From: Amborella trichopoda
Lineage: Eukaryota > Streptophyta > Magnoliopsida > Amborellales > Amborellaceae
Reading direction: 5' to 3'
Assembly (NCBI RefSeq): GCF_000471905.2
Contig: NW_006498469.1
Span: 528,994-592,993 of the forward strand
DNA: 64,000 nucleotides
The notes beneath the pieces are model-generated. The model did not search any database and was not told the origin of the DNA. It saw only the letters and a program-made list of their open reading frames with translations. This document shows positions 23,201 to 32,035 of this stretch, one piece after another. Position 1 is the stretch's first letter; every line of letters begins with the position of its first letter. Position numbers and translations under genes: made by a program.

Positions 23201-24783
23201 AGGGAGGTAGGCAAGGTAATGGTAGGTCTGGACGGAGGAGAGGGTAGCGAAAAGGGTAGAGTGGTAAGAGGGCCAATTGAAGTGAAGGGAGTTGACTCTG
23301 GTGGAACTAGCCAGATGGGGGGTATAGGAGAGAAAGGGGGCCAACATGGAGGAAAGGGAGTCAGTATCCGGGGGTGGGAGGTCCCAGGTTTGGGTGGTCA
23401 CGATGCCTTGGGGAAGGAGGTTACGGTCCATAAGAGATAGTTGAGAAGGGTCAGTAGGTTCCTTAGGGGTATGGAGAGGCAGTGAGAAGTCAGAAAGGCG
23501 AAGAGGGAGGTAGGTTATAGAGATGGGGGGGAAAGGAGGGTGCAGCGACGAAGAGTGCAGCTAATTGGAGGGGGAAGAGGAGCTCCGAGGCAACGAAGGA
23601 GATTCCTTTGCAGTCTCTAGCTGGGAGAGGTAAGGGCTAGTGAAGCCGGGGTTGATGAGAGTGGGGCAAGGGAGTAGGGGAGGGGTCAGCGAGAGAGGTA
23701 GGTTAGAGGGGGAAGCAGGCAAGGTCAAGTTGTCGGCGAAGGGAGAAGTCAGGGGCGGCTCAGGTGACAGGTGTGGAGGGGGGATGCTCGAGGAGGACGG
23801 GTGGCTGGGTGCGTTGGTCGATGTGGGAGGGCGACAGCAGGTAGGAGGGAGGATCTCGAGGAGGGAGGGGAAAAGACGAGGGGGTAGGTGAGTGGTGTCG
23901 GACAGCACCGAACACATCAGTGGGCTGGAAGGAGCCTCGTATGACGTGTGTCCAGGGAGGGGAGGGTCTGCCACGTGTGCCGGGGAGGGAGAAAATAAAT
24001 GGTCTGTCCAAGCAGGGCTCTATGTATCATGAACAAAATAAATGTCATTTCCATTTGGTAGCCGAAAGATTCAGGGAAGCAGCCTATGAAAGATTGAATT
24101 GACAGTCAATGGCCATATCTAAATGCATACACACAATTGACAGTCTTCTTTTAAAATCTATGAATTGGCCCATTTTCCTGCTTTAGATTAAAAGAAGACT
24201 GTCTTTATCCTTGTGAACTTTGCAATCTTTTTGAATATATCTTGCAATTGTGTGTATGCATTTAGATATTGCAGTTGACTGTCAATCCAATATGTCATGG
24301 GCAGCTTCCTTGAATCTTCGGCTACCAAATGGAAATGACATTTATTTCTTTCATGATACATATAGCCCTGCTTGGACAGGCCATATGTTGGGAGGAGGAC
24401 TTTCTTTTCCTCTAGATGTGTAAAACTGAAAATTGCTTAACAAATAAGGCACTGTCAAAATTTTTTTCGCTTTGCTATTCACCAGTGATGGGCATCATGT
24501 AAACCTGCTTATCAAATAATGCACTGCCAAAGTGTCTTGTGAACTTTCCAAAAAAATTCCTATTTTCCTGACATTTAGAAATAACTCCCTCGTTGGAGTT
24601 GTTCAGCCCTTGTATACTTTTGTGGATTTTTTAACTTTTTTATGTTCATTTGCAGTTCATGATGTGCTGGGGTTATCAGATGCCAAGTTTCAGAGCCTCT
24701 ACCATTTTACAATGGGAAGTCCTGTAATTGATGGACGGATAATGAATCTTCTTGCTTACCCTGGCCCTGAAATAGATGCGTGA
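637..24783 (+). CDS. nitroreductase-family protein (SagB/ThcOx type), three exons
   Basis: Joined exons 637-2265, 3324-3513 and 24656-24780 plus stop 24781-24783 give 648 residues. Both introns are GT..AG (phase 0, then phase 1) and the frame is open throughout. The protein looks like two tandem nitroreductase-fold halves. The first runs from about residue 90 and includes RVNPSSGNLHPTEAYIL at about 179-195, the flavin-site-like Arg/Ser/Gly stretch of SagB-type enzymes, and CNHDVGHA near 260. The second starts near residue 400, has RKRRSAVDM at about 419, and ends with ISATGIGCYFDD at about 594-605. Such proteins are FMN-dependent oxidoreductases; the plant substrate is unknown to me. Length and layout match plant nitroreductase-family proteins of about 640 residues. 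The first 60 residues are Ser/Arg/Pro-rich with few acids, so a plastid transit peptide is possible (inference). Met54 (796) is an alternative start. Intron 2 is 21,142 bp and full of transposons, so a gene finder could easily lose the last exon. Confidence 0.9.
2266..3323 (+). other. intron 1 of the nitroreductase gene
   Basis: The intron is 1,058 bp with GT at 2266 and a CAG acceptor at 3321-3323. It is T-rich. I see no repeat structure or second gene in it. Confidence 0.85.
3324..3513 (+). CDS. nitroreductase gene, exon 2
   Basis: This 190-nt exon encodes residues 544-606 and the first base of codon 607. It starts after ACAATACAG and ends at GATGCAG|GTAAGC. The product is DIASDGCFSLGM through GIGCYFDDA, the conserved C-terminal part of the second nitroreductase half, which includes the Gly-Ile-Gly before the acidic pair. 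It is in phase with exons 1 and 3. Confidence 0.9.
3626..4022. mobile_element. hAT-type non-autonomous element 1 (MITE)
   Basis: The element is flanked by a perfect 8-bp direct repeat GTTGCATT (3618-3625 and 4023-4030), the target-site length of the hAT superfamily. The left end is CAATGTTCCAAAAAATGC. The right end, read inward on the other strand, is TATTGTTTTAAAAGGCG, an imperfect match. The body is GC-rich with many copies of CCTAGGCGG/GCCTAGG-type motifs and has no transposase. It lies just inside intron 2 of the nitroreductase gene. Confidence 0.8.
4031..4690. other. intron sequence between hAT element 1 and LINE A
   Basis: Apart from the microsatellites I see no gene. GATCGAGATCCC-type motifs at about 4470-4520 resemble patches near 15490-15590 and may be debris of another DNA transposon. 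The target-site repeat of LINE A is at the right edge. Confidence 0.4.
4108..4142. repeat. (CT)n and (GT)n microsatellites
   Basis: A short CT run at 4108-4119 is followed by a (GT)10 run at 4123-4142. Confidence 0.9.
4937..8931 (-). pseudogene. LINE A ORF2 remnant (endonuclease, RT, RNase H)
   Basis: ORF2 starts at ATG 8929-8931 with MKILTWSVRGLGQ, the usual N-terminus of LINE endonucleases. The endonuclease continues to about 8150 (DIPLQGNRFTWSDHS, SKLDRFL). Two catalytic positions are altered: the usual LxETK reads LTKTK and the usual SDHCPI reads SNHCPI. RT is at about 7700-6380, with the YADD box at 6969-6980 and TGFKVN after it. A zf-RVT-like region is at about 6000-5470. RNase H is at about 5459-4940, with FDGCSLGNPGPAG and YAESMALLLGLK. 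There are many stops and frameshifts. Confidence 0.8.
8995..11970 (-). pseudogene. LINE A ORF1 (gag-like) remnant
   Basis: The minus-strand reading from about 11900 downward gives a Pro-rich leader, then a segment with FPSHESAHQAL at about 11463-11500 and HIPIHEWSPTTF at about 11316-11350. These are characteristic of the DUF4283 domain of plant LINE ORF1 proteins, which bind RNA. The rest (about 9000-10900) is a long Pro/Ser-rich, low-complexity tail in several frames. Frameshifts occur around 11230, 10950 and 10440. The plus-strand open frames here are shadows. Confidence 0.65.
11996..14351. other. intron 2 segment without a recognised gene
   Basis: A second diverged copy of the LINE A target sequence (ATTGTGTCATGTTACTTGTC) lies at about 12018-12037, right after an A-run. 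A LINE 3' fragment is at about 13142-13330 (separate entry). GCAGCAGC-type patches lie at about 13360-13530. Minus-strand open frame 12350-12622 (90 codons) is not recognised and is treated as chance. Confidence 0.4.
13142..13330 (-). mobile_element. LINE 3'-end fragment
   Basis: An eight-T run (poly(A) tail on the minus strand) precedes a stretch containing AGAGGCAGCCCACAGACTGG and GGGTGCTCAG. The same words appear in the 3' end of LINE C (61834-61860). It is a 5'-truncated copy of a related LINE family. Confidence 0.55.
14529..15221. mobile_element. MULE-type miniature element with internal CTCCGGCAGT array
   Basis: Terminal inverted repeats of about 110 bp lie at 14529-14642 and 15111-15221. 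They begin GGGAAAATTA(C/G)AAAATACA and are about 90 percent alike by eye. The flanks read ATAAAACAA and ATAAACAA, consistent with a 9-bp target duplication with one A lost, as in Mutator-like elements. There is no transposase. The interior (about 14730-15045) holds about 14 copies of a (G/A)CTCCGGCAGT-like word. The 105-codon minus frame over this array is a repeat artefact. Confidence 0.8.
14730..15045. repeat. array of GCTCCGGCAGT-like words
   Basis: The core GCTCCGGCAGT recurs about 14 times. The first two full units are exact 21-mers (GCGCTCCGGCAGTCACAATGT type) and later spacings are irregular. Substitutions are mostly CCGG to TCGG, CCGA or CTGG, that is, CpG-decay changes. The array lies inside the MULE-type element. 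Confidence 0.8.
15600..16129. mobile_element. hAT-type non-autonomous element 2
   Basis: The element is flanked by a perfect 8-bp direct repeat CTATGGAC (15592-15599 and 16130-16137). The left end is CACTGTTGGAAAAACCAGG. The right end, read inward, is CAGTGTTGGCAAAATCG. The ends carry GG-rich CCTGGTT/CCGGTT words and the middle is T-rich. There is no coding capacity for a transposase. Confidence 0.85.
16138..18239. other. intron 2 segment between the hAT cluster and LINE B
   Basis: It contains the 33-bp minisatellite and a short hairpin (17353-17427). Minus-strand open frame 16289-16618 (109 codons) is not recognised. I see no other structure. Confidence 0.4.
16751..16870. repeat. 33-bp minisatellite, three copies plus a partial one
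   Basis: The unit AAGTTGAGAGGAGGGAGGAT followed by GGTGTACTTTGTT repeats three times almost exactly from 16751. A fourth partial copy diverges after AAGTTGAGAGGA. Confidence 0.9.
18600..22555 (-). pseudogene. LINE B ORF2 remnant (endonuclease, RT, RNase H)
   Basis: ORF2 starts at ATG 22553-22555 with MKIVTWNIRGLGHQSKK. The endonuclease keeps the usual residues: IETK early on, GGDFNV at about 22130, and DHCPI at about 21880. RT covers about 21060-20050, with GLRQGDPLSPFLF at about 20615-20655 and YADD at 20488-20499. A zf-RVT-like segment with SGLFSVASFYK and RCALCLCEEE is at 19524-19147. RNase H has FDGCSLGNP and YAEAMAFLLGLR at 18869-18690. Stops and frameshifts separate the blocks, so it is inactive, but it is less eroded at catalytic sites than LINE A. 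Confidence 0.8.
22570..24000 (-). pseudogene. LINE B ORF1 remnant, truncated
   Basis: Pro/Ser-rich minus-strand frames (for example 23974-23561 and 23431-23081) correspond to the low-complexity tail of LINE A ORF1. The DUF4283-like N-terminal part seen in LINE A is missing, which marks the 5' truncation near 24000. Confidence 0.5.
24001..24382. repeat. long inverted duplication (foldback), arms about 140 bp
   Basis: Left arm 24001-24141 starts GG(T/C)CTGTCCAAGCAGGGCT. Right arm about 24244-24382, read on the other strand, repeats it with roughly one mismatch in ten. The spacer holds a second short inverted pair, GACAGTCTTCTTTT at about 24139-24152 and its reverse complement at about 24189-24202. 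The transcript of the nitroreductase intron would contain a long hairpin here. It abuts the 5' end of LINE B. It could be a foldback MITE or an inverted duplication of unknown source. Confidence 0.85.
24656..24783 (+). CDS. nitroreductase gene, exon 3 (terminal)
   Basis: The acceptor is TTTGCAG at 24649-24655. The exon completes a Val codon split with exon 2, continues HDVLGLSDAKFQSLYHFTMG, and ends with TGA at 24781. The junction with exon 2 (FDDA-V-HDVLGL) is the expected family context, although the two exons lie 21 kb apart. Confidence 0.9.
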
Positions 24784-26264
24784 TATGTAATGTTGCTTGG
24801 AGGTGGGACTACGCATCTATAAGTGTATATCCTTATTGTACAGACTTCATAAAGCATAATATAATTTGAAGGTTTTGGAATTTGAGGTGCCATTTATCTA
24901 TTTATTAAATGAGGAATTTATGCTAATATCCCCCAAATTAGCATTGCTAAAGAAAACCCCTAAAAATTTTGAGCTTATCTTGATCCCTTTCTTTTTAACA
25001 CAACCCCAACCCCCCACCCCAAATTGCCCTTATTGGATCTTGAAGGTCTTAAGTCATATACCTATTACTTTGACTTCGGTCCTCAAGGTCCAAAATACTT
25101 CTTCTTTTCCGTCAACTTCGGATCTTCAATGATGACTTGGGATGAAGGTGGGACTTGAGGTCACGCTATGGACTATAATTAGTTTCTTGAAGCATTTGTT
25201 TATTTATGGGATTGTATACAATGAGACCATTTACCTTTGGAATAGGGAAGTCACAATTACTTACAACCATCCAATGTGAAATCTGATAGTTTGGGTGTGT
25301 CACAAAGTTCGAGAAAAATTCTTTTGAACATTGAACTTGGTAAATGAAATAAATGCAGCCACCCAATTTCACATCCAATGGTCAAGATTTCTTGTGACCA
25401 CTTTGTACCAAAGGTAAATGGTCTCATTATATACTTTCCCTTTATTAAAAGGGTAACATTCCTCATAAAGTTGTTCTTAAATAGTGGCAAAATCATCAGC
25501 ATCTCTATCATTGTTTCTTGTTTGGCATTTATTTATTTATTAAGGGCACATTTGATAATCGAAAATTCCAGCTTCCAAAGCTGAAACTTCTACTTTATTG
25601 GTGATCTTCCTAGTTTGATAACTAGATGTTCTACAGTAAAATTCTAAGTTGGAAGTCTGGGCTCCTCAAATATAAAGGACCCCAAGCTTCTATACCACGT
25701 CGGAGGTAAACTTCAAGAAATGCGCATCCCCCACTTTTAACCGTGATTGTTTCACCATCACTCTCTCATGCACTTTATCTCAACTACCTCCCTCCCTCTT
25801 CTCTCATCTCTTCTCCCTGCCATTCTCTCTCTCTCTCTCTCTCCTGAGCCACTCCCACCTCTCCTGCTTCACCTCCCTGGTTTACTCACCCCCCCCTCCC
25901 CACCTCTCTTTTTCTGAGCTCCAACACCCTTCTCACTCTAAACTCTCTCTCCGCTGTTTTCTCTCTCTACTCTCTACCTAAAGAACCTTCTCTCTCTCTC
26001 TCTCACTTGATACCCTAGGTCCTCTCTCTATGCAGAAAAACCTCTCTATCTTTCTACACTTAGAGGCTCTCTTTACCGAGAGAAGCCCACTCAGCACTGT
26101 AATCTCTCCCTTTTTACTCAAAGAAGCTCCCAAAGCAAGAAGCCACAAAATGAGGAGTAGCTCTCCATCTCTAGCCAGCAAGCAAGAAACCTCTCTCTAT
26201 ATTTCTAGAGTCTGATCTAAGCTCTCTCTATGTAGCACATTTTCAGTTATGAGTCCCTTGTTGT
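24784..26264. other. 3' flank of the nitroreductase gene up to the copia element
   Basis: ATAAAG-type polyadenylation-like words occur at about 24849-24862. The stretch contains a foldback MITE (25208-25440) and a long pyrimidine-rich tract (about 25720-26230) with a (TC)10 run at 25824-25843. Open frames here come from the CT repeats. Confidence 0.5.
25208..25440. mobile_element. foldback MITE, 233 bp
   Basis: The terminal inverted repeats include GTATACAATGAGACCATTTA (25214-25233) and its near-perfect reverse complement at about 25415-25434, extending to GGGA..TCCC at the edges. A second inner pair (CATCCAATGTGAAAT and ATTTCACATCCAATGG) makes most of the unit self-complementary. A TTTAT word flanks both sides. 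I cannot assign a superfamily. Confidence 0.65.
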
Positions 26265-27237
26265 TGTTAAAGAAAATGTGTTTCTAAATATTTGCCAAAT
26301 AAGGGCCCAAATTTTGCTTTATTTATTTTCTTCTTCTAACCTACTTAAAATGTGTTTTAAAAAGAACTAATGCTTTTTGCAGAAAAAAGAAAGAGCCACT
26401 TGAATGGAGAGACAAGTGGCTATTGAGAGGCAACACTTGGCCAATCTCTTTCTACAAGTGTCTCTCATTTTTCCTTTTGCAGTTATATATGGGAAAAGGT
26501 TTTGGGGAGGCTAGGGTACCTTTCTACGAACTCACTCTCTTTTTAAAACCTCTTTCTCTCTCTTAGGCTTCCTTGTGAGCTAGGTACAAGGGACATGTCT
26601 CTCATCTCTATGAGAGCCCTCCAGTCTCACGAGATAAATTACAGCACCGTGTTGCATCTCACAGTAGTTTCTCTCTCTAGATTATTTCTTAACCATTGTT
26701 TTGCAGCAAGCTTATCTTCCCTCGTATACAATATGTTCATGGAAAGCTCATTCTCAGCCAGTTTCTCTCTTTAAAAAGGCTACAAAACTGAGCCTGTAAA
26801 TCTCTACAAATTTGGTGAGTTTGTTCCAAGTTTTATGTTCATATTTTGCATCTGAAATAGAATTTGAAATTAGAGAAGTGTTGTATGAGCAAGGAAAAAA
26901 TTATTGGGCATCATTTTATTTTGTTGTAGTGATTTATACTGGGTTTTTGATGAGTATATGCTTGATGGAAGTTACATTGGGGTAGCTTAGAAGAGATTTA
27001 CAATAGTTGCAATCGATCTTGAGATTTGATTCCTTTGTGAATAATAAAGTTAATGATCTTTGTGCATCTCTTTTGAGTTTTAAAGAAATTTACAGTAAGC
27101 TTTTGTGACTGTTTTGATAAGAGTTGCATGCCATATGTTTGTTCATATTTCTTGTTGAGTTCTAAACCGAACTTGTATGTTACTTTAGTCTTATTTAAGT
27201 CTGAAAACTAAAAGGATCCATTGTTTTTGGGCCAACA
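26265..27237 (+). repeat. 5' LTR of the copia element
   Basis: It is 973 bp, TGTTAAAGAAAATG to GGGCCAACA. It is visibly diverged from the 3' LTR by many substitutions and small indels, so the insertion is not recent. Confidence 0.9.
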
Positions 27238-27279
27238 ATTGATATCAGAGCATAGGGGTTTTCAATTTGTATAAAAAAG

Positions 27280-28100
27280 GCCTAATCCTAAAGCTGTATT
27301 GACTAATTTAGTAAAGATTGATAAGCTTGATGGCTATAATTTCTCACTTTGGAAAAGGAAAGTGTCATATTTTCTGCATATTAAGGATATGTTGTATGTA
27401 ATTGAAGAAGAAATCGTATTCTTCTACACTTAGAGAGAGGCAAAGATACTTAAAATGGAAGAATGATAATTTTACATGTAAGAGTGCTATCTTGAATTGC
27501 CTTAGTTTTATATTGCATAACATTGACCCTACACTAATGTTAAAGACTTATGGAAGGCCATTGAGAAAAGGCACACCGAGGACAATCATATGGCAAAACA
27601 TGAACTCTATGAAAGATATAACCAACACAAAATAAGAGAACCCATCGGTGCTGGAATTTTTTGATGACATGATTGTAATGGCTAATCAACTTGCCAGTTA
27701 TGGAGAACCCATATAATAGAAAACCATCCTAATTCATGGAAAGACCTTAAGAAAAACTTGTGCCACAATGGTATACCTTGATGATTTAAGAGGACATCTT
27801 AGGATGAAAGAGAGTGATAGGGCCCAAGAGAAAAATAAGAGAGCCCAACAGCAGGTTTATTTGGCTACTAAAAAAGGGTCAACTAGACCTAATCATAAGA
27901 AGAGAAACGAAAATAAAGAAACCAAGGAGGAAACAAAGAAAGAAGATAGCAAAAAACGAATTTTTTTAAAAATTTGAGAAGATGTTTTCATTGTAATAAA
28001 CTTGGTCACATTACCAAATTTTGTAGGGCTCCACCAAAGAAGATGGAGAGAGGAGAATCCAGTCACCCAAAAGATGTTACATTCCTGGTAGAATAGTTTC
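27280..28100 (+). pseudogene. copia gag remnant with zinc knuckle
   Basis: The reading from about 27310 gives DKLDGYNFSLWKRKV, the start of copia gag (UBN2-like), then several frame breaks. A CX2CX4HX4C zinc knuckle (CFHCNKLGHITKFC) lies at about 27982-28023, as expected at the gag C-terminus for nucleic-acid binding. Confidence 0.75.
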
Positions 28101-28124
28101 TCATGGTCACCCCCATCCAATGGT

Positions 28125-28776
28125 TGGTGGATGGATTCGGGTGCAACAAGGTATATCACCAAAAGCAATGAGCACATGGTGGACTTTAGAGAGAAGAAGG
28201 TTGGTGATTGGAAGCTCCGTATGGGAAATTCCTCTGAGGTCCACATACTTGGTGAGGCGACCGTGAAGCTTCCTCTTCTTAGTGGGGGTACTCTTACCCT
28301 CAATAATGTCCTCTATGCCCCTGACATGAGGCATAACGTCATTTCTTTGTCTAAGGTAGATAAGAATGGGGTTGAAGGGAATGTAAGAAGGGGGAAAATG
28401 ACTTTTCTTAAGGATAGTGTAGAAGTGGATAACGCATCTCTTTGTGGCAGGCAGTTTGTATAAGCTTGAGATTAATGAAATGAAACCATCTGCGTCTTAT
28501 ATTGTTGGTTCTTCTTTCCAAGAAAGCTTTAATATATGGCATAGAAGATTAAGACACATTGGCTATGAAAAGTTGTCTAGAATGATGAAAGAGGAATTAA
28601 TTCCTTATGAAGAAAATTATAAATGATGTTTAAAAGGAATGCATAAAAAACCATTCCCAAAGGGATTAAGGGTTGAAAGCATTCTACACGTAGTCCATAC
28701 TGATATTTGTAGAACATTAAATGCCAAAACCTTTAAAGGACATAAATATTTTATTATTTCCATTGATGATTATTCA

Positions 28777-28818
<42 letters not shown>

Positions 28819-29533
28819 GCTTTAGAAAAATTTAAAGAATATAGGATGGAGGTAGATTATCAACTAGATAGAAAGATTAAAATTTTGAGAAGTATAGAGG
28901 TGGAGAATATATGTCACTTGAGGTCGAAAACTTTTGTAAGGAACATGGGATCATTAGACAATGCACACTCCCTTATACACCCCAACAGAATGGTATGGAT
29001 GAAAAAAAAATATGACCTTACTAGAGATGGTTAATTGTATGATACAAGAAGTTAATATATCTTACCAATTTTAGGGAGAAGCTTTGTTAGCCTCAACTTA
29101 TATATTAAATAGAGTACCAAACAAATCTACAAGTAGAACCCCTTTTGAATTATGGTTTAATAGAAAATCTAATTTAGATTACATTAGAGTTTGTGGTTGT
29201 CTAGCTCATGTCCATAACCGAAATAGAGAAAAACTTGGACCTAAAACAATTAAATGCACTTGTGTTGGGTACTCCAGTCACTTGAAAGGTTATAGATTCT
29301 ATGATCATGAGACTAAGACTATCATAGAAAGAAGAGATGCTCATTTCTTTGAGGATGAAGAAATGCCGAAAGGAAAACACCCTAAAATTATAGAAATAGG
29401 AGAAGAAGAAATTGGACAACCTAGTAATTCCTATGAGAGCGCTAGTAGTGTTAACCGTATTTCTATTGCGATAGAGCCTACGAGAAGTACTAGGGAAACT
29501 GCTGCAGGGAGAATAATAAATCAGAAAAATTAA
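28125..29533 (+). pseudogene. copia protease and integrase remnant
   Basis: The protease has the active-site DSGA at about 28134-28145. It is followed by a gag-pre-integrase segment with WHRRLRHIGYEKL (about 28535-28575) and integrase pieces (HTDIC near 28700, DDYS near 28765). An (AT)n microsatellite at 28779-28815 interrupts the integrase core. The integrase C-terminal part (29084-29533) has YILNRVPNKSTSRTPFELW and VCGCLAHV. The frame runs into the inserted miniature LTR element at 29500. Confidence 0.8.
28779..28815. repeat. (AT)n microsatellite inside copia integrase
   Basis: An uninterrupted AT run of 37 bases between the integrase DDYS motif and the downstream EALEKFKEY segment. It probably grew after the element died. 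Confidence 0.95.
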
Positions 29534-31009
29534 AATATAGAATAAAAAGATTTGAGGGAATATACCCTCTCTCAAGGTCTACAAGGGAATCTCTTCATTA
29601 GACCCAAATTCTTTGCTCAAATCCAATCTCTGTTGTTTACAATGAGGGACTTCTTCCCTTTAACTACACTTAGAAGATAAATAAATAAATAAAACGACTC
29701 ACAAAAAATAAACTCTCCCTTATCTCTTTATCTCGAACTCTCACGTAAGTCTATCTCAATCTATCTCTCTACATCTCATGTTATCTTCTTTTTCTAAAAG
29801 ATAATAAAAGATAATTCCTACTTTTCTTGATAGAAGCTATTTTCTAAACCAAAAGATAGGCATTCTTGAGTGGCAACTCATGCCCCAACTAAAACTCAGG
29901 CACAAAAATCCTCTCACCTAACTTATCCCAGTGTAATAAAATTAATCCATTAAAATAAAACAAAATAAAAGTTTGATAACCCCTATTTTTATTTGCATCA
30001 TTCTCCTGGGGTTGGGAAAAGCTCGACCTCGAGCTTATACCCTGTAGAGGCCATTCAAGTAATTGGTGATGTAGTCCCACCATGCACCTCAGTACTTTTT
30101 CTTCAATAATTCGATTCATAAAATATTTTTTGCTCATCTTTACATAGAACACTGAGATCTCGAGCTCAATGATTTATTTTTCAAGTTCCTCATAAAACTT
30201 GGGAAGATCGAGCTGAATATCAAGATCATATGGATGCTCTTTAGATCGTGGTTCTTGCATCACAATGTGATCATCACATTTAGGATTGGCACCCCTAGTT
30301 AGTCGTGGGCTTCGATTCATCTCTACTATGAAATCTGGTATCAGATCTTCATGGTTGCGAGCACCTCTTCTCGAATAATAGTATTCTCCAATCATTGCAA
30401 CCGCTGATTCGTTTTTCAAACTTTGGTTTGAACATCCTCCATGATCTTTGTCAAATTTTCTAAAATTTGTCCTTGGCGATCCTCCATAGTAGGATTAGTT
30501 TTCGGTGTTGTAACATCAACTGATGTAGGGAGAAATAATAAACCAGAAAAATAAAAATATAAAATAAAAATAGTTGAGGGAATATACTCTCTCTCAAGGT
30601 CTGTAAGGGAATCTCTTCACATGACCCAATTTTTTTACTCAAATCCAATCTCTGCTATTTACCATGAGGGACTTGTTCCCTTTAAATATACTTAAAAGAC
30701 AAATAAATAAATAAAACAACCCACAAAAATAAACTCTCCTTTATCTCTGTCTCTCTAACTCCCATGTAAGTCTATCTCCATCTCTCTCTCTACATCTCAT
30801 GTTATCTTTTCTTTCTAAAAGATAATTCCTGCTTATCTTAAAAGATAGGCTATTTCCTAAGTGAAAAGATAGGCATTCCTTGGTGACAATTCACACCCCT
30901 ACTAAAACTCATGCATAAAATTCCTCCCACCTAATTTCCAGGGCAATTCCTATTCCAAAAAAATTAATCCATTCAAATAAATTGGTAACCCCTATTTTTA
31001 TTTGCATCA
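29500..31009 (-). mobile_element. miniature LTR element (copy 1) nested in copia pol
   Basis: Terminal direct repeats lie at 29500-30000 (501 bp) and 30521-31009 (489 bp). Their ends are TG(C/A)TG(C/T)AGGGAG and TTTGCATCA. A perfect 5-bp target duplication GAAAC lies at 29495-29499 and 31010-31014, and the copia pol frame resumes right after it. The element reads on the minus strand, by analogy with the copy at 47797-49233, where the primer-binding site is intact. Here the primer site is lost by a short deletion near 30505-30520. The interior is only 520 bp and carries one short gag-like frame. Confidence 0.9.
30174..30419 (-). pseudogene. short gag-like frame of miniature LTR element copy 1
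   Basis: This 81-codon minus frame shares NHEDL, PDFIVEMNR, LTRG, HIVMQ and LDLPKFYEELE with the frame at 48300-48545 in the second copy. The LDLPKFYEELE end resembles the start of the plant Ty3/gypsy gag core (acidic run then Ile/Leu-Pro-x-Phe). I infer a gag remnant kept in a non-autonomous family. Confidence 0.5.
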
Positions 31010-31850
31010 GAAACAAAAAGACCTAGTTACTTGGATGATTACTATGTGTATAATGTAAAACTTGATGATGTGTCCATAAGCTTTAAAGGGGCCATAAATT
31101 CATGTGAGGCATCCAATTGGATGGAGGCAACACAAGATGAATATAACTCATTGATGAAAATGAGACATGTGCCTTAATAGAGCTACCAGAAGGCCATAGA
31201 GCCATTACTTGTAAATGGGTCTACAAAGAAACTGAACCTAGATGGTACAATCGATAAGTATAAAGCAAGACTGGTTGTTAGGGGTTTTACCCAAGTAGAA
31301 GGGGTAGATTATAGAAAAACTTTCTCCCCTGTCGTTAGAAAGTCATCCATTAGGATTGTATTAACAATAACAAATTATTATAACTTTGACATACATCAAA
31401 TGGATGTAAAGACAACATTCCTCAGTAGTGAATTAGAGGAAGATATTTTTTTTGAGACAACCCGAGGGTTTCGAGTCTAAAGAACAAGAAAACAAAGTGG
31501 GCAAGTTAAAGAAATCCTTATGGACATAAACAGTCCTCAAGACAATGGTATTTAAAGTTCAATGAGGCACTAAAGAACTATGGCTTTGTTAATATTAATA
31601 TCGACTATTGTGTGTACATCCAATATACTGGGGGTATGTCATTTTATTTTGGTATTATATATAGATGACTATCATTACAGGTGGTGATTGGTTATCTTCA
31701 CAATTTGAGATGAAAGACTTAAGAGAATTAGAACAGGTTCTTGGCATGCAAATTACTAGAGATAAGAAGAGAATAGTACTCTGCTTAGACTAAGAATTAT
31801 TTACTGTAAAGATATTGAAAAGGTTTAGAATGGATGAATCTAAATCAATG
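31010..31850 (+). pseudogene. copia reverse transcriptase remnant
   Basis: After the nested insertion the frame continues KRPSYLDDYYVYN, then KYKARLVVRGFTQVEGVDY (about 31258-31315), FSPVVRKSSIRIVLTI and DIHQMDVKTTFL, the classic copia RT series. The YIDD box is at about 31660-31672. Stops and frameshifts occur near 31170, 31460 and 31640. Confidence 0.85.
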
Positions 31851-32035
31851 GGAACCCCATATGAGAAAGGGTGTAAACTGTCTAAGGACATGTGTCTTAA
31901 GACTGATAAGCAGAAGGAAATTATGGAAAATATCCCTTATGCACAAGCAGTAGAATCATTAAACTATTTGATGAACTGAACACGCCCTGACATAGCATAT
32001 GCAGTAGGGGTTGCTAGCCGTTATATGAGTAATCC

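Larger units (their letters stand above)
18240..24000 (-). mobile_element. LINE B: L1-type retrotransposon with RNase H, 5'-truncated
   Basis: This is a second minus-strand element of the same type as LINE A, with recognisable RNase H (about 18690-18870), zinc-binding region, RT and endonuclease. ORF1 is shortened: its reading stops at about 24000, where the inverted duplication begins. The low-coordinate end is approximate, since I found no clear poly(T) or target-site repeat. It is antisense in nitroreductase intron 2. Confidence 0.8.
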
